64,000 nt of DNA from Spirosoma rigui (GTDB lineage: Bacteria > Bacteroidota > Bacteroidia > Cytophagales > Spirosomataceae), in assembly GCF_002067135.1 (NCBI RefSeq), contig NZ_CP020105.1, positions 3,224,001-3,288,000 on the forward strand, read 5' to 3'. The translations under genes and the position numbers were made by a program. Position 1 is the first letter of the stretch. Each line of letters begins with the position of its first letter. This document shows positions 36,150-45,688 of this stretch, piece after piece. The notes below the pieces were generated by a model that worked only from the letters and a program-made list of their open reading frames with translations, was not told where the DNA came from and did no database searches.

Positions 36150-37316
36150 TTACTTCGTGACTTTTATAAACCCGGCTAGCATTTCCTCCGCAACGGCCTC
36201 GGGTGAGTAGGCGGCAACGGATTGCCCGGCCGCTTTGGACAACGATTCAACCGGAACGCTGTTCTGCATAAACTGCACCAGATGACGCGTTAATTCGCCG
36301 GGCTGTGCGGGGTCGAACACGTAGCCGTTCTGTCCATCGTGTACCAGATCCGGTACGCAGCCGCAGCGGCTCGAAACCAGGACAGGCAGACCACAGGCCA
36401 TGGCTTCGTTGACAACCAGACCCCAAGGCTCGGAGGTGCTGGGCAATACCAGTACGTTCGCCAGGGCCAGTATATCGGGCACCGTGAACCAGGGACGACC
36501 GGGCAGCAACTGGACGGAATCGGTCAAATTAAGCGTTTTGATCAGTTGTTCCAGCAGCGGTTGTTCGGGGCCATCACCCAGCAGAACAACGCCCCAGTCG
36601 TGGGCTTCGGGTACCTGCTGCCGGGCTTCGGCAAAGCAGGCCAGTAGCATGGGCAGGTTCTTGAAGGCGATCAGGCGGCCCACAAAAATGAAGTTGTTGG
36701 GTTTTAAGCCCAATGCCTGCTGCTGCTGATTGCGGGTGGGCAGGGCCTTGTCGTACGCTTGACGAAGGGCTTTGTTGTCAACCGCGTTTTTGCGGAGCAG
36801 AACCTTCGACGCCGGAACGCCCAACTCGGTCAGGTACCGGGCTGACTGTTCGCCGAAGCAAAAGAAACCCGCACATCGTCCAAACACCAGGCGTTTGAAC
36901 TGCTCTTTCCAGCCGCCACGCTGGTGATCGACGGCCGTACTTTCGTTCTGCATGATCACCGGTACGCCGTTGGCATTGGCCCAGGCCAGTACCGCCAGTT
37001 GTGCCGGGTCGTAATAACCGGTCAGGTTGATGACGTCCGGCCGAAAGGCGCGAACGTGCCGTAGAAGCATCCTTGTCCGGTCGCGCAGGCTGACGTCTTC
37101 CAGAAAACGGTCAAACAACAGTTCGTAGGGGTAGTCATACACGGGGGCGGCTATATGGCTGCCCGCTTCCAGTCCTGCCCGGGAACGTTCATTACGGGCA
37201 ATCTGCAGGACGTTGAGCGTGATGCCGGCTTGCTTGTCGATCGCCCGTTTCAGGGCTTGAAAGACACTGGCTTTGTAATGGGCCCATAGCAGATTATGTA
37301 CAATCAGTATGCGCAT
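36150..37316 (-). CDS. Glycosyltransferase family 4 (GT-B)
   Basis: 388 residues. Opening MRILIVHNLLWAHYKASVF, donor domain NFIFVGRLIAFKNLPMLLACF, and EX7E motif in EPWGLVVNEAMACGLPVLVS. The start codon shares one base with the stop of the polymerase-like gene upstream (TGATG), so translation is probably coupled. Sugar specificity unknown. Confidence 0.9.
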   Translation of the reverse strand: MRILIVHNLLWAHYKASVFQALKRAIDKQAGITLNVLQIARNERSRAGLEAGSHIAAPVYDYPYELLFDRFLEDVSLRDRTRMLLRHVRAFRPDVINLTGYYDPAQLAVLAWANANGVPVIMQNESTAVDHQRGGWKEQFKRLVFGRCAGFFCFGEQSARYLTELGVPASKVLLRKNAVDNKALRQAYDKALPTRNQQQQALGLKPNNFIFVGRLIAFKNLPMLLACFAEARQQVPEAHDWGVVLLGDGPEQPLLEQLIKTLNLTDSVQLLPGRPWFTVPDILALANVLVLPSTSEPWGLVVNEAMACGLPVLVSSRCGCVPDLVHDGQNGYVFDPAQPGELTRHLVQFMQNSVPVESLSKAAGQSVAAYSPEAVAEEMLAGFIKVTK

Positions 37317-38695
37317 CAGGCTGGGCTGGGAACGACAACGAAAGAATCATCTGCTTTGGTCGCTGGATGATTCGACAGGGAGTCGGGGAAGAGGTGATCG
37401 ACGCCCATGAACCGGACCATCAGCGCCAGCGGAAACCAGAACGAAATCTCATACGGTCGACCATTGGTGAAAAGCTGAACCAGGATGATCATGTAGAAAT
37501 AAGCGAGGAAGACGCTCAGCTGATTGGGATTTCGACGCATCACGCCCAGTGTGTGATACATAGCGAGGGCGTTTACCCCGCCAAACAAGACAAAGCCAAG
37601 AATACCCTGGTTGGTCAGCGCTTCCAGCACGGGCACGTCGAGGTACAGGTATTTGTAGCCGTAGCCCAGAATGAGCATATGGGCGTGACCTTCGAGCACA
37701 TTACTGAAGAACAGCGCGCTGATGGAGCGGTTGGCGGCCGAATCGTCCAGTGTTGCCTGGTAGCTGGCTCCGGCTGCGTTGAGGCCGAGTATGGCATAAA
37801 CGTTGTCCAGGTTCCGCTCCACGAAGGCCACAAAATAACCGTACAGAATAGCATATCCATCGCTGAAGCGTCGCATCAGAAACAGGACGCCAATGAAGCC
37901 GATGCCCATCACGATGAGGGGAATGGGTGTTAGCAGGCTACGAACGGTTTGCCGGATCTGAGCCGGCCGCACATTGAAATAAAGAAAGAAGGCAACGGCC
38001 AGAATCAGCGCGACAATAGCCGATCGGGTTTGCGTCAGGACGAGAACAACTACGTTAAGTATGCCGGCGAAGAAAGCCAGCAGCCGGAAGATAACGCTGG
38101 TTTCGGACCGGAGCAGCCAGATGGCACAGGCCACAACGCCCATAAAGGCGTTACGCGAGAAGGCGTGCGGGTTACCCGACGCTTCGTCGTCACCGCCGAT
38201 GGTGATGGATGCGCGCATCCCCACCGCCCAGCTGGGGTTGGTAAGTAGCGAGTAAATAAGTCCCAGATTCGATATCAGCGTGAAAATGACCACCACCGGG
38301 ATAATAACCCGGATAATATCGTTGGGAATGTTAATCAGCAGAAAGAGGAAAATGAAAATGTAAGTGTAGTAGATCAGGTCTTTACCAAACTCCGTGAAGC
38401 CCCCTTCGCCAACATAGACGCCCATATAGAGCAGGCAAAACAGCAGAAATGATATAGACATCCAGAACATCGTCATATTAGGCCGGTATAATCGGCGTAA
38501 TATGGTGAACGGAACCATCAGCACTAAACCACCGGCGAGGGCCGCAGCCGTGAAAACGGTACTACCCGGTGCTAGGTGGAGGGTTTCCCGGAAAAAGAAG
38601 ATGAGCGGATAGCCATCTACCAGAATACAGATGCCGACAACGATCCGCATTAAATCGAGCGTTTCCAGCAGACGAAGGAATTTCACCATTGTCAA
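37316..38695 (-). CDS. O-antigen polymerase/ligase-like membrane protein (Wzy/WaaL type)
   Basis: 459 residues with about eleven to twelve hydrophobic helices and a large periplasmic loop (about 290-350, SYQATLDDSAANRSISALFF). Segments such as NPHAFSRNAFMGVVACAIWLL, VVLVLTQTRSAIVALILAVAF and the late helix YFYMIILVQLFTNGRP follow the pattern of the Wzy/O-antigen ligase superfamily, including the TQTRSA stretch common in it. It would polymerise lipid-linked repeats or ligate glycan at the periplasmic face. Wzy and WaaL cannot be told apart by sequence, and its coexistence with an ABC exporter is notable. Confidence 0.75.
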   Translation of the reverse strand: MTMVKFLRLLETLDLMRIVVGICILVDGYPLIFFFRETLHLAPGSTVFTAAALAGGLVLMVPFTILRRLYRPNMTMFWMSISFLLFCLLYMGVYVGEGGFTEFGKDLIYYTYIFIFLFLLINIPNDIIRVIIPVVVIFTLISNLGLIYSLLTNPSWAVGMRASITIGGDDEASGNPHAFSRNAFMGVVACAIWLLRSETSVIFRLLAFFAGILNVVVLVLTQTRSAIVALILAVAFFLYFNVRPAQIRQTVRSLLTPIPLIVMGIGFIGVLFLMRRFSDGYAILYGYFVAFVERNLDNVYAILGLNAAGASYQATLDDSAANRSISALFFSNVLEGHAHMLILGYGYKYLYLDVPVLEALTNQGILGFVLFGGVNALAMYHTLGVMRRNPNQLSVFLAYFYMIILVQLFTNGRPYEISFWFPLALMVRFMGVDHLFPDSLSNHPATKADDSFVVVPSPA

Positions 38696-38832
38696 GTTAT
38701 TTTAAGGAGTCAGTCTGCCGTTTTACCGGTATGCACTCACTCGTCACTCATCCAAATAAAAACGCTAATCGATTACCTACAGTACGTTTACCGGCCAAAA
38801 GGCGCGGGTCATAGGTGGTAACACGCCGGTAG

Positions 38833-39948
38833 CTAGCACAAAGTTCGGTAAATATCCAGTGTCTGCTGCGCCGTTTTATCACACGAAAAATCGCGCAGCC
38901 GTTCGCGGCCTTTCTGAATGAGATCTGTCCGTAACGCTTCGTCGGTAATGACGCGTTCAACCGCGCTGCCAATGGCCTGATCATCTTCAGGATCGAAGTA
39001 AACGGCTGCATTGGCACCCACTTCGGGCAGGGAACTACGGTCGCTCAGAATAACGGGGCAGTCGCCACTGAACGCTTCAAGAACGGGAATGCCAAACCCT
39101 TCATTCAGCGAGGGAAACACGAAAGCGCGGGCGTGCTGGTACAGCGACAGTAAACCGGCATCGGTAACGGGTCGGTAGTGAACACGCTGGTCGAGCCGGG
39201 CATTGTGGAACATGGCCTGCTCATCGGCGGTGAACGTGCCACCGCCTGCGCAAATGATGTGCAAATCGGGGTGCCGCTGCATCACAGGCTGCATGGCATG
39301 GAAAAAACCATCGAAGTTTTTGTACAGCCTGCGTTTGCCAACGTAGAGCACATACGAAAACGGTTCGGGTGTAATCGTCCGGCTGTCGGCCTCAATGAGC
39401 GGCTCGGTGCCAAAGGCGGTGCCCAGGTGAACAACGCTCACTTTGTCGGGATTAACCGGGAAAAAGTGCAGTATTTCCTGTTTGGAGAATTCCGATACGG
39501 TAACCACGGCGTCGGCCCGTTCGATCAGTTTCTTTTTGACCTCGTACAACCCTTCGCCCAGGTCGGGATAAATGTCTCCGAATCGCTCGCTGGCGGCATC
39601 ATGAAAGGTCAGCACGAAAGGCTTGGCACCCAGGGCGTTCAGGAAGTACCGGTGGTAATAGGTAGGATGGAACACATCGAACTGTCCCGCCCGCAGCCGA
39701 CGAAGGCTATGCAGCCGGTTCAGCACCGAAGCTACCCGGTTTACGTTGCGCAACTGAGCCAGACTCGGGTACCGAAAATGACTGCTGAACGAGGCCTGAT
39801 CGAGGTATTCGTTATTGGAAAGCCGAAGCGACAACTCAAAGTCAATATCCTGCCGCTTCGCGTAGGAACGCATCAGTTCAAAAAAATACCGGGAAACACC
39901 CCCGTAAGTCAGGCCGGTAAAGGATTGATGATCGTAAAGAACTTTCAT
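38833..39948 (-). CDS. Glycosyltransferase family 4 (GT-B)
   Basis: 371 residues from the Met at 39948 (MKVLYDHQSFTGLTYGGVSRY), which opens like other GT4 enzymes; the frame continues upstream but the extra 50 residues are not family-like. Also visible: DVFHPTYYHRYF, VLYVGKRRLYKNFDGFFHAM, and EX7E in EGFGIPVLEAF with DCPVILSDRSSLPEV. This is the mannosyltransferase-like GT4 branch (WbaZ/MtfB type). It lies in the minus-strand locus with 115-137 base gaps either side, so it may have its own promoter. Confidence 0.9.
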   Translation of the reverse strand: MKVLYDHQSFTGLTYGGVSRYFFELMRSYAKRQDIDFELSLRLSNNEYLDQASFSSHFRYPSLAQLRNVNRVASVLNRLHSLRRLRAGQFDVFHPTYYHRYFLNALGAKPFVLTFHDAASERFGDIYPDLGEGLYEVKKKLIERADAVVTVSEFSKQEILHFFPVNPDKVSVVHLGTAFGTEPLIEADSRTITPEPFSYVLYVGKRRLYKNFDGFFHAMQPVMQRHPDLHIICAGGGTFTADEQAMFHNARLDQRVHYRPVTDAGLLSLYQHARAFVFPSLNEGFGIPVLEAFSGDCPVILSDRSSLPEVGANAAVYFDPEDDQAIGSAVERVITDEALRTDLIQKGRERLRDFSCDKTAQQTLDIYRTLC

Positions 39949-40063
39949 AGAGGGAAATCTACAAACAGTCCTGCGTTTGTATTTTTCTGGGAAATTGTGC
40001 CTGCAAAAATACAGTTTTATTTGGGGAAACCTTGCCCGCCTTCTGCCAATTGTCCTACTTGTC

Positions 40064-41080
40064 TTATCGAATGACAGGCAGTGGTACGTTATCGACAAAC
40101 CGGTTCAAGGCCCTTAGCGAACGAACCGTTGCCCGACGCCAGCCGCGCAGAACGACCGGCTCGGGTTGCCGACCGTAGGCAGGGGGCGTATTGGTCAAAC
40201 CAGGGGCTGCGTGTTTATCGACGGCCTGTCGGTAGGTAGTCAGGAGCGTTCGTACATCGGGCCGTTCGGATAGACGAAGCCGGTTCTGGTTCGGGAAAAA
40301 GCCTTCATCAGCGTTATAGAGGCCCTTTGCGTTCAGGAACAGCAGCGGTTGGTTGGTGCCGGTGGGGCCGGTGACCTGCCAGTTTTCGTCAACCTGCCGG
40401 AGCGTTCGTTCGGGCAGATTCCAGAGCGCTGCGTGCCAGCCCGGGTTTTTAACAACCTGCACCTGTTGAAAAAAGACGGGCATGTACATCAGCCAGAGCT
40501 GGTCGGTACACAATCCGGCGCAGAAATCGATATAAGCCCGTTCCTGGGCCCGGTCCTGCCACCAGGCCAGCAGCCGGTCAGTTTCTGCCGATCGCCGGAA
40601 AATCATAAAATCGGCACTGTACAACCCAACGTTCTGAAAGAACTTCTCATCGGGCCAGGCCGTATCGGCGGGTGTTCTGGTGATGTGGGGCGTCAGAAGG
40701 GCATTGGATTCGCCGAATTGACGCCATATTGCCGTTAACGGTTGGGTAAACAACACGTTGGGATCGGCATACAGCAGGCGATCGGCTGCCGGATAACGAT
40801 TGAAAACCTCCGCGATAAACTGGGGTTTGCAGGCTGCCGCAAATTCTGTAGGGTTGTAGGTGTCTGACAACGAGGTCAATGTATCACCCGTGAAAACGCT
40901 ACTGACCGGCAACAGCGGGTAGGGCGACATAAACGAGGGTGGCAGTTGAGCCGGGTCGTCGGCTAAGCCAATCAGAAAAGGCTCCGGCTGTCCGTTGGAA
41001 TCAAGGGCGTAGCGCGAGAAGCTGTCACCCAGTGCGAAGGCCTGGGGGAGCTGGCGGATGGTACAGATGGTTACTAACAC
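40064..41080 (-). CDS. Putative GT8-like glycosyltransferase, paralogue with altered DxD
   Basis: 338 residues, clearly paralogous to the protein at 43989-45002: both open with a TICTI/TICSV strand and an ALGDS/TLGDS helix, share PYPLL/PYPML, have a central DP motif, and later WHAALWNLPER against YNVAYWNLHER. In the paralogue the metal-binding motif is FDPD (Asp104, Asp106); here it is ADPN (Asp106, Asn108), so one Asp is replaced. This may reduce or alter metal use. No signal peptide or membrane helix. Probably a cytosolic sugar transferase; donor and acceptor unknown. Confidence 0.75.
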   Translation of the reverse strand: MLVTICTIRQLPQAFALGDSFSRYALDSNGQPEPFLIGLADDPAQLPPSFMSPYPLLPVSSVFTGDTLTSLSDTYNPTEFAAACKPQFIAEVFNRYPAADRLLYADPNVLFTQPLTAIWRQFGESNALLTPHITRTPADTAWPDEKFFQNVGLYSADFMIFRRSAETDRLLAWWQDRAQERAYIDFCAGLCTDQLWLMYMPVFFQQVQVVKNPGWHAALWNLPERTLRQVDENWQVTGPTGTNQPLLFLNAKGLYNADEGFFPNQNRLRLSERPDVRTLLTTYRQAVDKHAAPGLTNTPPAYGRQPEPVVLRGWRRATVRSLRALNRFVDNVPLPVIR

Positions 41081-41097
41081 AGTGCGGCAAAGCTAAC

Positions 41098-42117
41098 TCA
41101 TTCGAGCAAATCGCCCAAAGCGGCCAGATACGGAGCCAGCCAATTGGCAGACACATCGGCGTACCGTTTGTAGTTACCCTTTTGCAGACTGTGCAAGACG
41201 GGCAACACCCGCCGGGCCCGGAAATGGGGCAGGCAACTGCGCATGGTAAAATGTTCCAGCCGCCGGTGTAGCTGGGGCAAACCCGGCGCGTTGGGTACCC
41301 GAACGGCCAATAACTGGCTGATCGTGGCGAGCTGTGCCTGTTTATCGCGCAGGGGGGCCAGCTTCTTGGCGCGGTGCCGGGCTACGCGATCAACGAGCCG
41401 GATGCGCTCCTTGGGCTCTTCGGGTCGCACCCCCACTTGCTGCTGCATGTGCGTGCGGTAGAGCTGGAGCGGCTCGTCAATAAACTGGATGACTTCGCAG
41501 GCTGCCGATACCAGTCCCAGCCAGCCGTCGTAGATGTAGCCGGGGACGACATCCGGAATGGGGAGCAGTGTTTTGAGAAAATCCCGCCGGATCACGGTAG
41601 CACACCCCATCACCCGGTTACCGTCCAGCATGATTTCCATGGCTTCGCCGTCTTTCCACCGCTGTTGGGTGGCTTTGTCGAACCGGATCCATTCCCAGAA
41701 CCGGCTTTGTCGTCCCTGCAACTGCTCGTCGGTTACCCAGGCATCGCAGAAGGCGAGTTTGGTAGTGGGGTGGTCGGCCATGAAGCGGGACATGGTGCTG
41801 ATTTTTTCCGGAAACCAGTAATCATCCTGATCGCAAATAAAAATCAGATCGCCGGTGCATTGCTGCATGACCTGCTCAAAGTTTTTATTGTAGCCCAGTC
41901 GCTTCTTGTTTTCCAGAATACGTACGGTGAACGGGGCATCAGCCGCGTATTGCCTGAGTAAGGCAACCGTGCCGTCGGTCGATTCGTCATCGCAAATGAC
42001 CACCTCATCGGGTAGCCTCTCCTGGTCAAGAATGCTCTGCCATTGAGCAGGCAGAAACTCTTCACCATTGTACGTGCAAAGAGCAATTGAGCAAGTTGGT
42101 CGGGCCAGTACAGCCAT
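41098..42117 (-). CDS. Glycosyltransferase family 2
   Basis: 339 residues. GT-A motifs SIALCTYNGEEFLPAQWQS, VVICDDESTDGTVALL and the DxD site FICDQDDYWFP (about residues 92-102). The pattern resembles rhamnosyl/galactosyl GT2 enzymes of O-antigen clusters. The C-terminal 110 residues are basic and helical. It is 17 bases upstream of the GT8-like gene and 8 bases downstream of the DUF5672 gene, so these are co-translated from one transcript. Confidence 0.9.
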   Translation of the reverse strand: MAVLARPTCSIALCTYNGEEFLPAQWQSILDQERLPDEVVICDDESTDGTVALLRQYAADAPFTVRILENKKRLGYNKNFEQVMQQCTGDLIFICDQDDYWFPEKISTMSRFMADHPTTKLAFCDAWVTDEQLQGRQSRFWEWIRFDKATQQRWKDGEAMEIMLDGNRVMGCATVIRRDFLKTLLPIPDVVPGYIYDGWLGLVSAACEVIQFIDEPLQLYRTHMQQQVGVRPEEPKERIRLVDRVARHRAKKLAPLRDKQAQLATISQLLAVRVPNAPGLPQLHRRLEHFTMRSCLPHFRARRVLPVLHSLQKGNYKRYADVSANWLAPYLAALGDLLE

Positions 42118-42125
42118 ACAATCTA

Positions 42126-42953
42126 TTAAATTTGGTAGCCATAACGGGCGAAAATAGTTCGCCAGTACGCTGTTTCATGGATGTCCCAGGCGTGGCACCC
42201 AAAGGGTAGTTTACCCTGGTTGTAATGCTCAATGGCCCACTGCGGAAAAAACTCCACCGAAAAGTGCAGCGCCTTTCGATAGGATGGAATACGAAGCCGG
42301 GGCCAATAGCGGTTCATTTCAATGCCCAGAAACACATCCTCATTATACTGGTGCTGATGGATCCGTTCGTAGGCAGCAATTTTTTGCCGAAACTGCCGCA
42401 GGTACCGCAACACAGTTGGAACCCGGCGGAGTGACAGGCCACCGTTTCCAACCTTGTTCAGACTAATGATCTCGCGGGGAGTCACACCGTCTTCCTTTTT
42501 TAGGTTTGCCACCGTTGCAATACGCTGCCGGATCCCAAACGAAAAGCGGTCTGTCCAACCGGTAAAATCACGATCCCGTAGCCAGGGCGCCCCGATATAA
42601 TCATACCCCTGACGACACCAGCTAGCCAGGTCATCCTGAAAAACAAAGGCGTCCAGTTGATGAATCAGTACGTACTCCACATCCGAAAATGCTTCGTAAA
42701 ACTGCTCAGAGAGCATTAACCGGTTATACCCCTGAATGTCGGCGAAATAGTGATTATCGAACGTTCTGGCTTGTAAAGTTGGGGAGAATTCGCGGTAAAA
42801 TGAAACATCCAGGCTGTGCGGAGCCGCTAAACAGATCGTATGATTACCTAATACGCGGAGACACTGTGTCAACGAAATTGTTTCGTAAGCGGTCAGCGCA
42901 GGCTTATAAACGGGAATCACAACGGCTACGCTAACCGGAGAAGGGTGGTTCAT
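42126..42953 (-). CDS. DUF5672 family protein, probable glycosyltransferase
   Basis: 275 residues. The opening VAVVIPVYKPALTAYETISL, the stretch YVLIHQLDAFVFQDDLASWC with a DxD-like centre, YDYIGAPWLRD and VGNGGLSLRRVP identify the DUF5672 family, found in polysaccharide clusters and thought to be GT-A-like transferases. EDVFLGIEM and FGCHAWD are also typical. The start overlaps the GT9 stop by four bases (ATGA), indicating translational coupling. Activity is inferred. Confidence 0.82.
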   Translation of the reverse strand: MNHPSPVSVAVVIPVYKPALTAYETISLTQCLRVLGNHTICLAAPHSLDVSFYREFSPTLQARTFDNHYFADIQGYNRLMLSEQFYEAFSDVEYVLIHQLDAFVFQDDLASWCRQGYDYIGAPWLRDRDFTGWTDRFSFGIRQRIATVANLKKEDGVTPREIISLNKVGNGGLSLRRVPTVLRYLRQFRQKIAAYERIHQHQYNEDVFLGIEMNRYWPRLRIPSYRKALHFSVEFFPQWAIEHYNQGKLPFGCHAWDIHETAYWRTIFARYGYQI

Positions 42954-43984
42954 ACAAGCTTTGGCTGGCCTAGTTCCTGCTGTACAGCCCGTTGCACATC
43001 GGCATACGGGAGTTCGGCACAGGGGTGGTCGTGAGCGTTCACAATAGTAACACCTTCTCCCCGTTTGTACCGCCCTGAGTAGGTTAAATAATCAATAAAA
43101 TCGAACAGCTGACCCTGCAGAATGATGCCCGTAGTGCCGCCCGCATTGGCCATATGAGCCGGTCCGCTTTCGATGCCGATGAATAAGCGCGCCTGCCGGA
43201 TCACTTCGGCCGTCTGCAACAGACTCAACTGGCCGCAGAGACTCCTGAAACGAGGATCATCTACATTGACAATCGGATTCATCCCCACTTCAATGATCGG
43301 GTTGGGATAGGTGTGTAACAGCCAGCGAACCAGTCGGTTCCAGTTTTCGGCGGGCCAGTCGCGCATGACGTGGCTCGACTGGCAGTGGATGACGATGGGG
43401 GACGACTCCAGATTCAGCGCGGCAACCTGCCGGCGAACTGTTTCCGGGATGTACATACGGGGATCATCAGTCAGTGCAGAAAGGCCGGCACCCTGCGAGA
43501 ACGTATACAGCAGGTCGCCCCGGTCCAGGTAGTTGTCGAAGGTGAGTCCAATGGCATCGGCCGTTGGATTGACGGGGTCTTCGGGGCAGTAGCGACATTT
43601 CCGGTGCGAGATGTGCATATTATACACCTTGTCATAAATGCCGGATTTAAGCAAATACACCCGCTCACTGGGGCATTTTTCAACCAGGTACCCGTCGAGG
43701 CCGGGGTGGTGTTCGACGAGTTCAATGTACGGCTCACGAACAACCCAGATGATATAAGCGGTTGGGTGTAAGCGACGTACTTCCCGGGCTACTGGTTCGC
43801 ACGCAATGATATCGCCCATTTGTTCCGACAGAATGATAGCCACCAGCGGGCGGTCGCCAATCGTCGATTTCAGCCAGCGCAGTTGAAAATATTTCATCGT
43901 GAACGACCAAAACTTCCCCACAATGTGGGTGTATTTGTGAAACCGGTACGTCCATAATGATCTAAATCGTGACCCAGCTATCAT
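42950..43984 (-). CDS. Glycosyltransferase family 9 (heptosyltransferase-like)
   Basis: 344 residues of the GT9/WaaF-like GT-B fold: PLVAIILSEQMGDIIACEPVA near the N terminus, IVIHCQSSHVMRDWPAENW in the donor domain, and LFIGIESGPAHMANAGGTTG, the GT9 sugar-nucleotide motif. The spacing of four bases from the upstream gene favours the start at 43984; a Met 29 codons later is an alternative. Cys residues in HRKCRYCPEDP (about 128-138) are uncommon in the family. The donor may be a heptose or another sugar. Confidence 0.87.
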   Translation of the reverse strand: MIAGSRFRSLWTYRFHKYTHIVGKFWSFTMKYFQLRWLKSTIGDRPLVAIILSEQMGDIIACEPVAREVRRLHPTAYIIWVVREPYIELVEHHPGLDGYLVEKCPSERVYLLKSGIYDKVYNMHISHRKCRYCPEDPVNPTADAIGLTFDNYLDRGDLLYTFSQGAGLSALTDDPRMYIPETVRRQVAALNLESSPIVIHCQSSHVMRDWPAENWNRLVRWLLHTYPNPIIEVGMNPIVNVDDPRFRSLCGQLSLLQTAEVIRQARLFIGIESGPAHMANAGGTTGIILQGQLFDFIDYLTYSGRYKRGEGVTIVNAHDHPCAELPYADVQRAVQQELGQPKLV

Positions 43985-43988
43985 AATA

Positions 43989-45002
43989 CTATGCTTCTAG
44001 CAAAGCAATAATTCGGTTGAATGGTAATTTAATGGCCCGACGAACCCGTTGGTAACGGAGAACTACCGGCGGTTTAATATAAACACATGGGTACTGCCGA
44101 TAGGTATCGTTCTGGTTAGCTAGTAACCGTTGTTTATAAAAATCAAACAAGGGTTCTGCGTCAGGACGTTCCCGGAATGAATATCGGGTCTGGTATTTAG
44201 AGATCTCGTCCGGACGATAAGGGTTGTAGCCGCTATAGTGAAAGAACTGTAGATACTCCGTGTTTGTGTTTTTTTTCGATAGATCAAATTGGGTACCAAC
44301 GCGCCATTGTCCTGCTTCATCAGCCCAAAGATAGCGCTCATGCAGGTTCCAATACGCAACATTGTAGCCCGGATGGTGCTCGATCAGCACATTATCGTAG
44401 TAAACGGGGGCGAAGTTAACCCAGTGCTGGTCCACAAAGAGACCTTCGCACAGATCAATTCGACATTCATAGACCAGGCGTTGCTTCCACCAGTTCACAA
44501 ACTGACGGGCTGTTTCGTCCCGGCGCAAACCAATAAACCCAAGGTTATAGATGCCGGTGTTCAGGTGATGCTGCTCGTTGGGGCGTTCCCAGTCGGGGGT
44601 TGGGGAGCAGGTATGGGGTGTCAGGACCATACTGTATTTGTTCAGGTCCTGCGTTAATTTCGTAAGCGGCTGGTAAACAATAATATCCGGGTCGAAATAG
44701 ATGACCTGGGTCGCGTCAGGATACGTTTCGTAGAGGTAGTCGATATAAAATGGTTTGACGGCCGTGTTCAGCTCGGTTATGTCGTAGCGATCACACATAG
44801 CCGCAAAATCCGGGATACCAATCTGATCAACCTCCAGCATGGGGTACGGTGGCATCAGCGCAGCGGGCAATTTAGCTTCGCTGAGCTTGTCGACCAGTCC
44901 AATGACATACTGGAAATCCGGATTCGTTTTTCGTAGCGAGTCGCCCAGCGTTCGGGCCTGTGCCAGATAATTGACCGAACAGATGGTAAAAGCGAGAGTC
45001 AT
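43989..45002 (-). CDS. Putative GT8-like glycosyltransferase
   Basis: 337 residues. FTICSVNYLAQARTLGDSL at the N terminus, a full DxD motif in VIYFDPDIIVYQP (Asp104, Asp106) and HHLNTGIYNLGFIGLRRD, followed by DQHWVNFAPVYYDNVLI and HPGYNVAYWNLHER. This is the layout of GT8-type nucleotide-sugar transferases. It is the closest relative in the window of the protein at 40064. Overlap of four bases (ATGA) with the SDR gene upstream indicates coupled translation. Donor unknown. Confidence 0.8.
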   Translation of the reverse strand: MTLAFTICSVNYLAQARTLGDSLRKTNPDFQYVIGLVDKLSEAKLPAALMPPYPMLEVDQIGIPDFAAMCDRYDITELNTAVKPFYIDYLYETYPDATQVIYFDPDIIVYQPLTKLTQDLNKYSMVLTPHTCSPTPDWERPNEQHHLNTGIYNLGFIGLRRDETARQFVNWWKQRLVYECRIDLCEGLFVDQHWVNFAPVYYDNVLIEHHPGYNVAYWNLHERYLWADEAGQWRVGTQFDLSKKNTNTEYLQFFHYSGYNPYRPDEISKYQTRYSFRERPDAEPLFDFYKQRLLANQNDTYRQYPCVYIKPPVVLRYQRVRRAIKLPFNRIIALLEA

Positions 45003-45688
45003 GCGTAATATTTCTTGAGCAAATGCGCGACGTAGCGCTCCGGTTGCCAGTTAGAATTAGATACATCGAGTTGGTCACTGATTGTGTCTACCGACAAGGC
45101 AAACGGTACCCCTCTGTCAACCAGTTCATACTGCGCCTGCTGTCCGGTATGAACCTCGATTGCCTGAACCAGGTCCAGCGGGCTAACCGAGTGTGGGTTA
45201 GCTACCAGTATAGTCTGATTCCAGGTCGATGGTTCACCAATGAAATAAGTGACAACTCTATATACGTCATCAATGTCAATCAGGTTCCGGCTGGCATGCT
45301 GCCAGATCGTAAACGGCTCGTGCCGCCGGATCCGGTCCACAAAAAAATTAAGGATCGTGTGCGGATTGCCGGGACCACCCACTACGTTCGAGGCCCGTAC
45401 CAGCAAATGATTCGTTGCCCGGTCGGCAATGAGTCGTTCCAGCGCCAGCTTGTGCAGCACGTAGGGAGAGCCCTGTTCCGTCGGATCGTCTATGCTGGCC
45501 GTGCTGAAATAAACGAACAGACTGCCTGAACATTGCGCCAGTGTGTCCTCGACCAGCTGCCGTTCACGGGCAAAAGGTTCGGGGCGGGTCTCCTTTGAGT
45601 TCGATACGCCCGACGCAAATATAACCACGTCATCCCGGTTCCTGAATGTGCTGAACCGGCTGGCAATCATTCCTTTACCGACTACCAT
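44999..45688 (-). CDS. NAD-dependent epimerase/dehydratase-like SDR protein
   Basis: 229 residues from the Met at 45688 (MVVGKGMIASRF), where the Gly-rich nucleotide-binding turn starts; this overlaps the upstream GT4 by 14 bases. FSTASI and SPYVLHKLALE hold the Ser and Tyr-x-x-x-Lys of extended SDR enzymes, followed by LLVRASNVVGGPGNPHTIL. It is shorter than typical sugar epimerases (about 310), lacking part of the first Rossmann strands, so it may be a reduced reductase of a nucleotide sugar. The exact reaction cannot be named. Confidence 0.78.
   Translation of the reverse strand: MVVGKGMIASRFSTFRNRDDVVIFASGVSNSKETRPEPFARERQLVEDTLAQCSGSLFVYFSTASIDDPTEQGSPYVLHKLALERLIADRATNHLLVRASNVVGGPGNPHTILNFFVDRIRRHEPFTIWQHASRNLIDIDDVYRVVTYFIGEPSTWNQTILVANPHSVSPLDLVQAIEVHTGQQAQYELVDRGVPFALSVDTISDQLDVSNSNWQPERYVAHLLKKYYA

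Noticed and set aside
35071-36210. 379-codon open frame on the plus strand.
   Set aside because: Antisense to a clear GT4 gene with EX7E motif; no recognisable domain.
39178-40074. 298-codon open frame on the plus strand.
   Set aside because: Antisense to the GT4 gene at 38833-39948; composition typical of a mirror frame.
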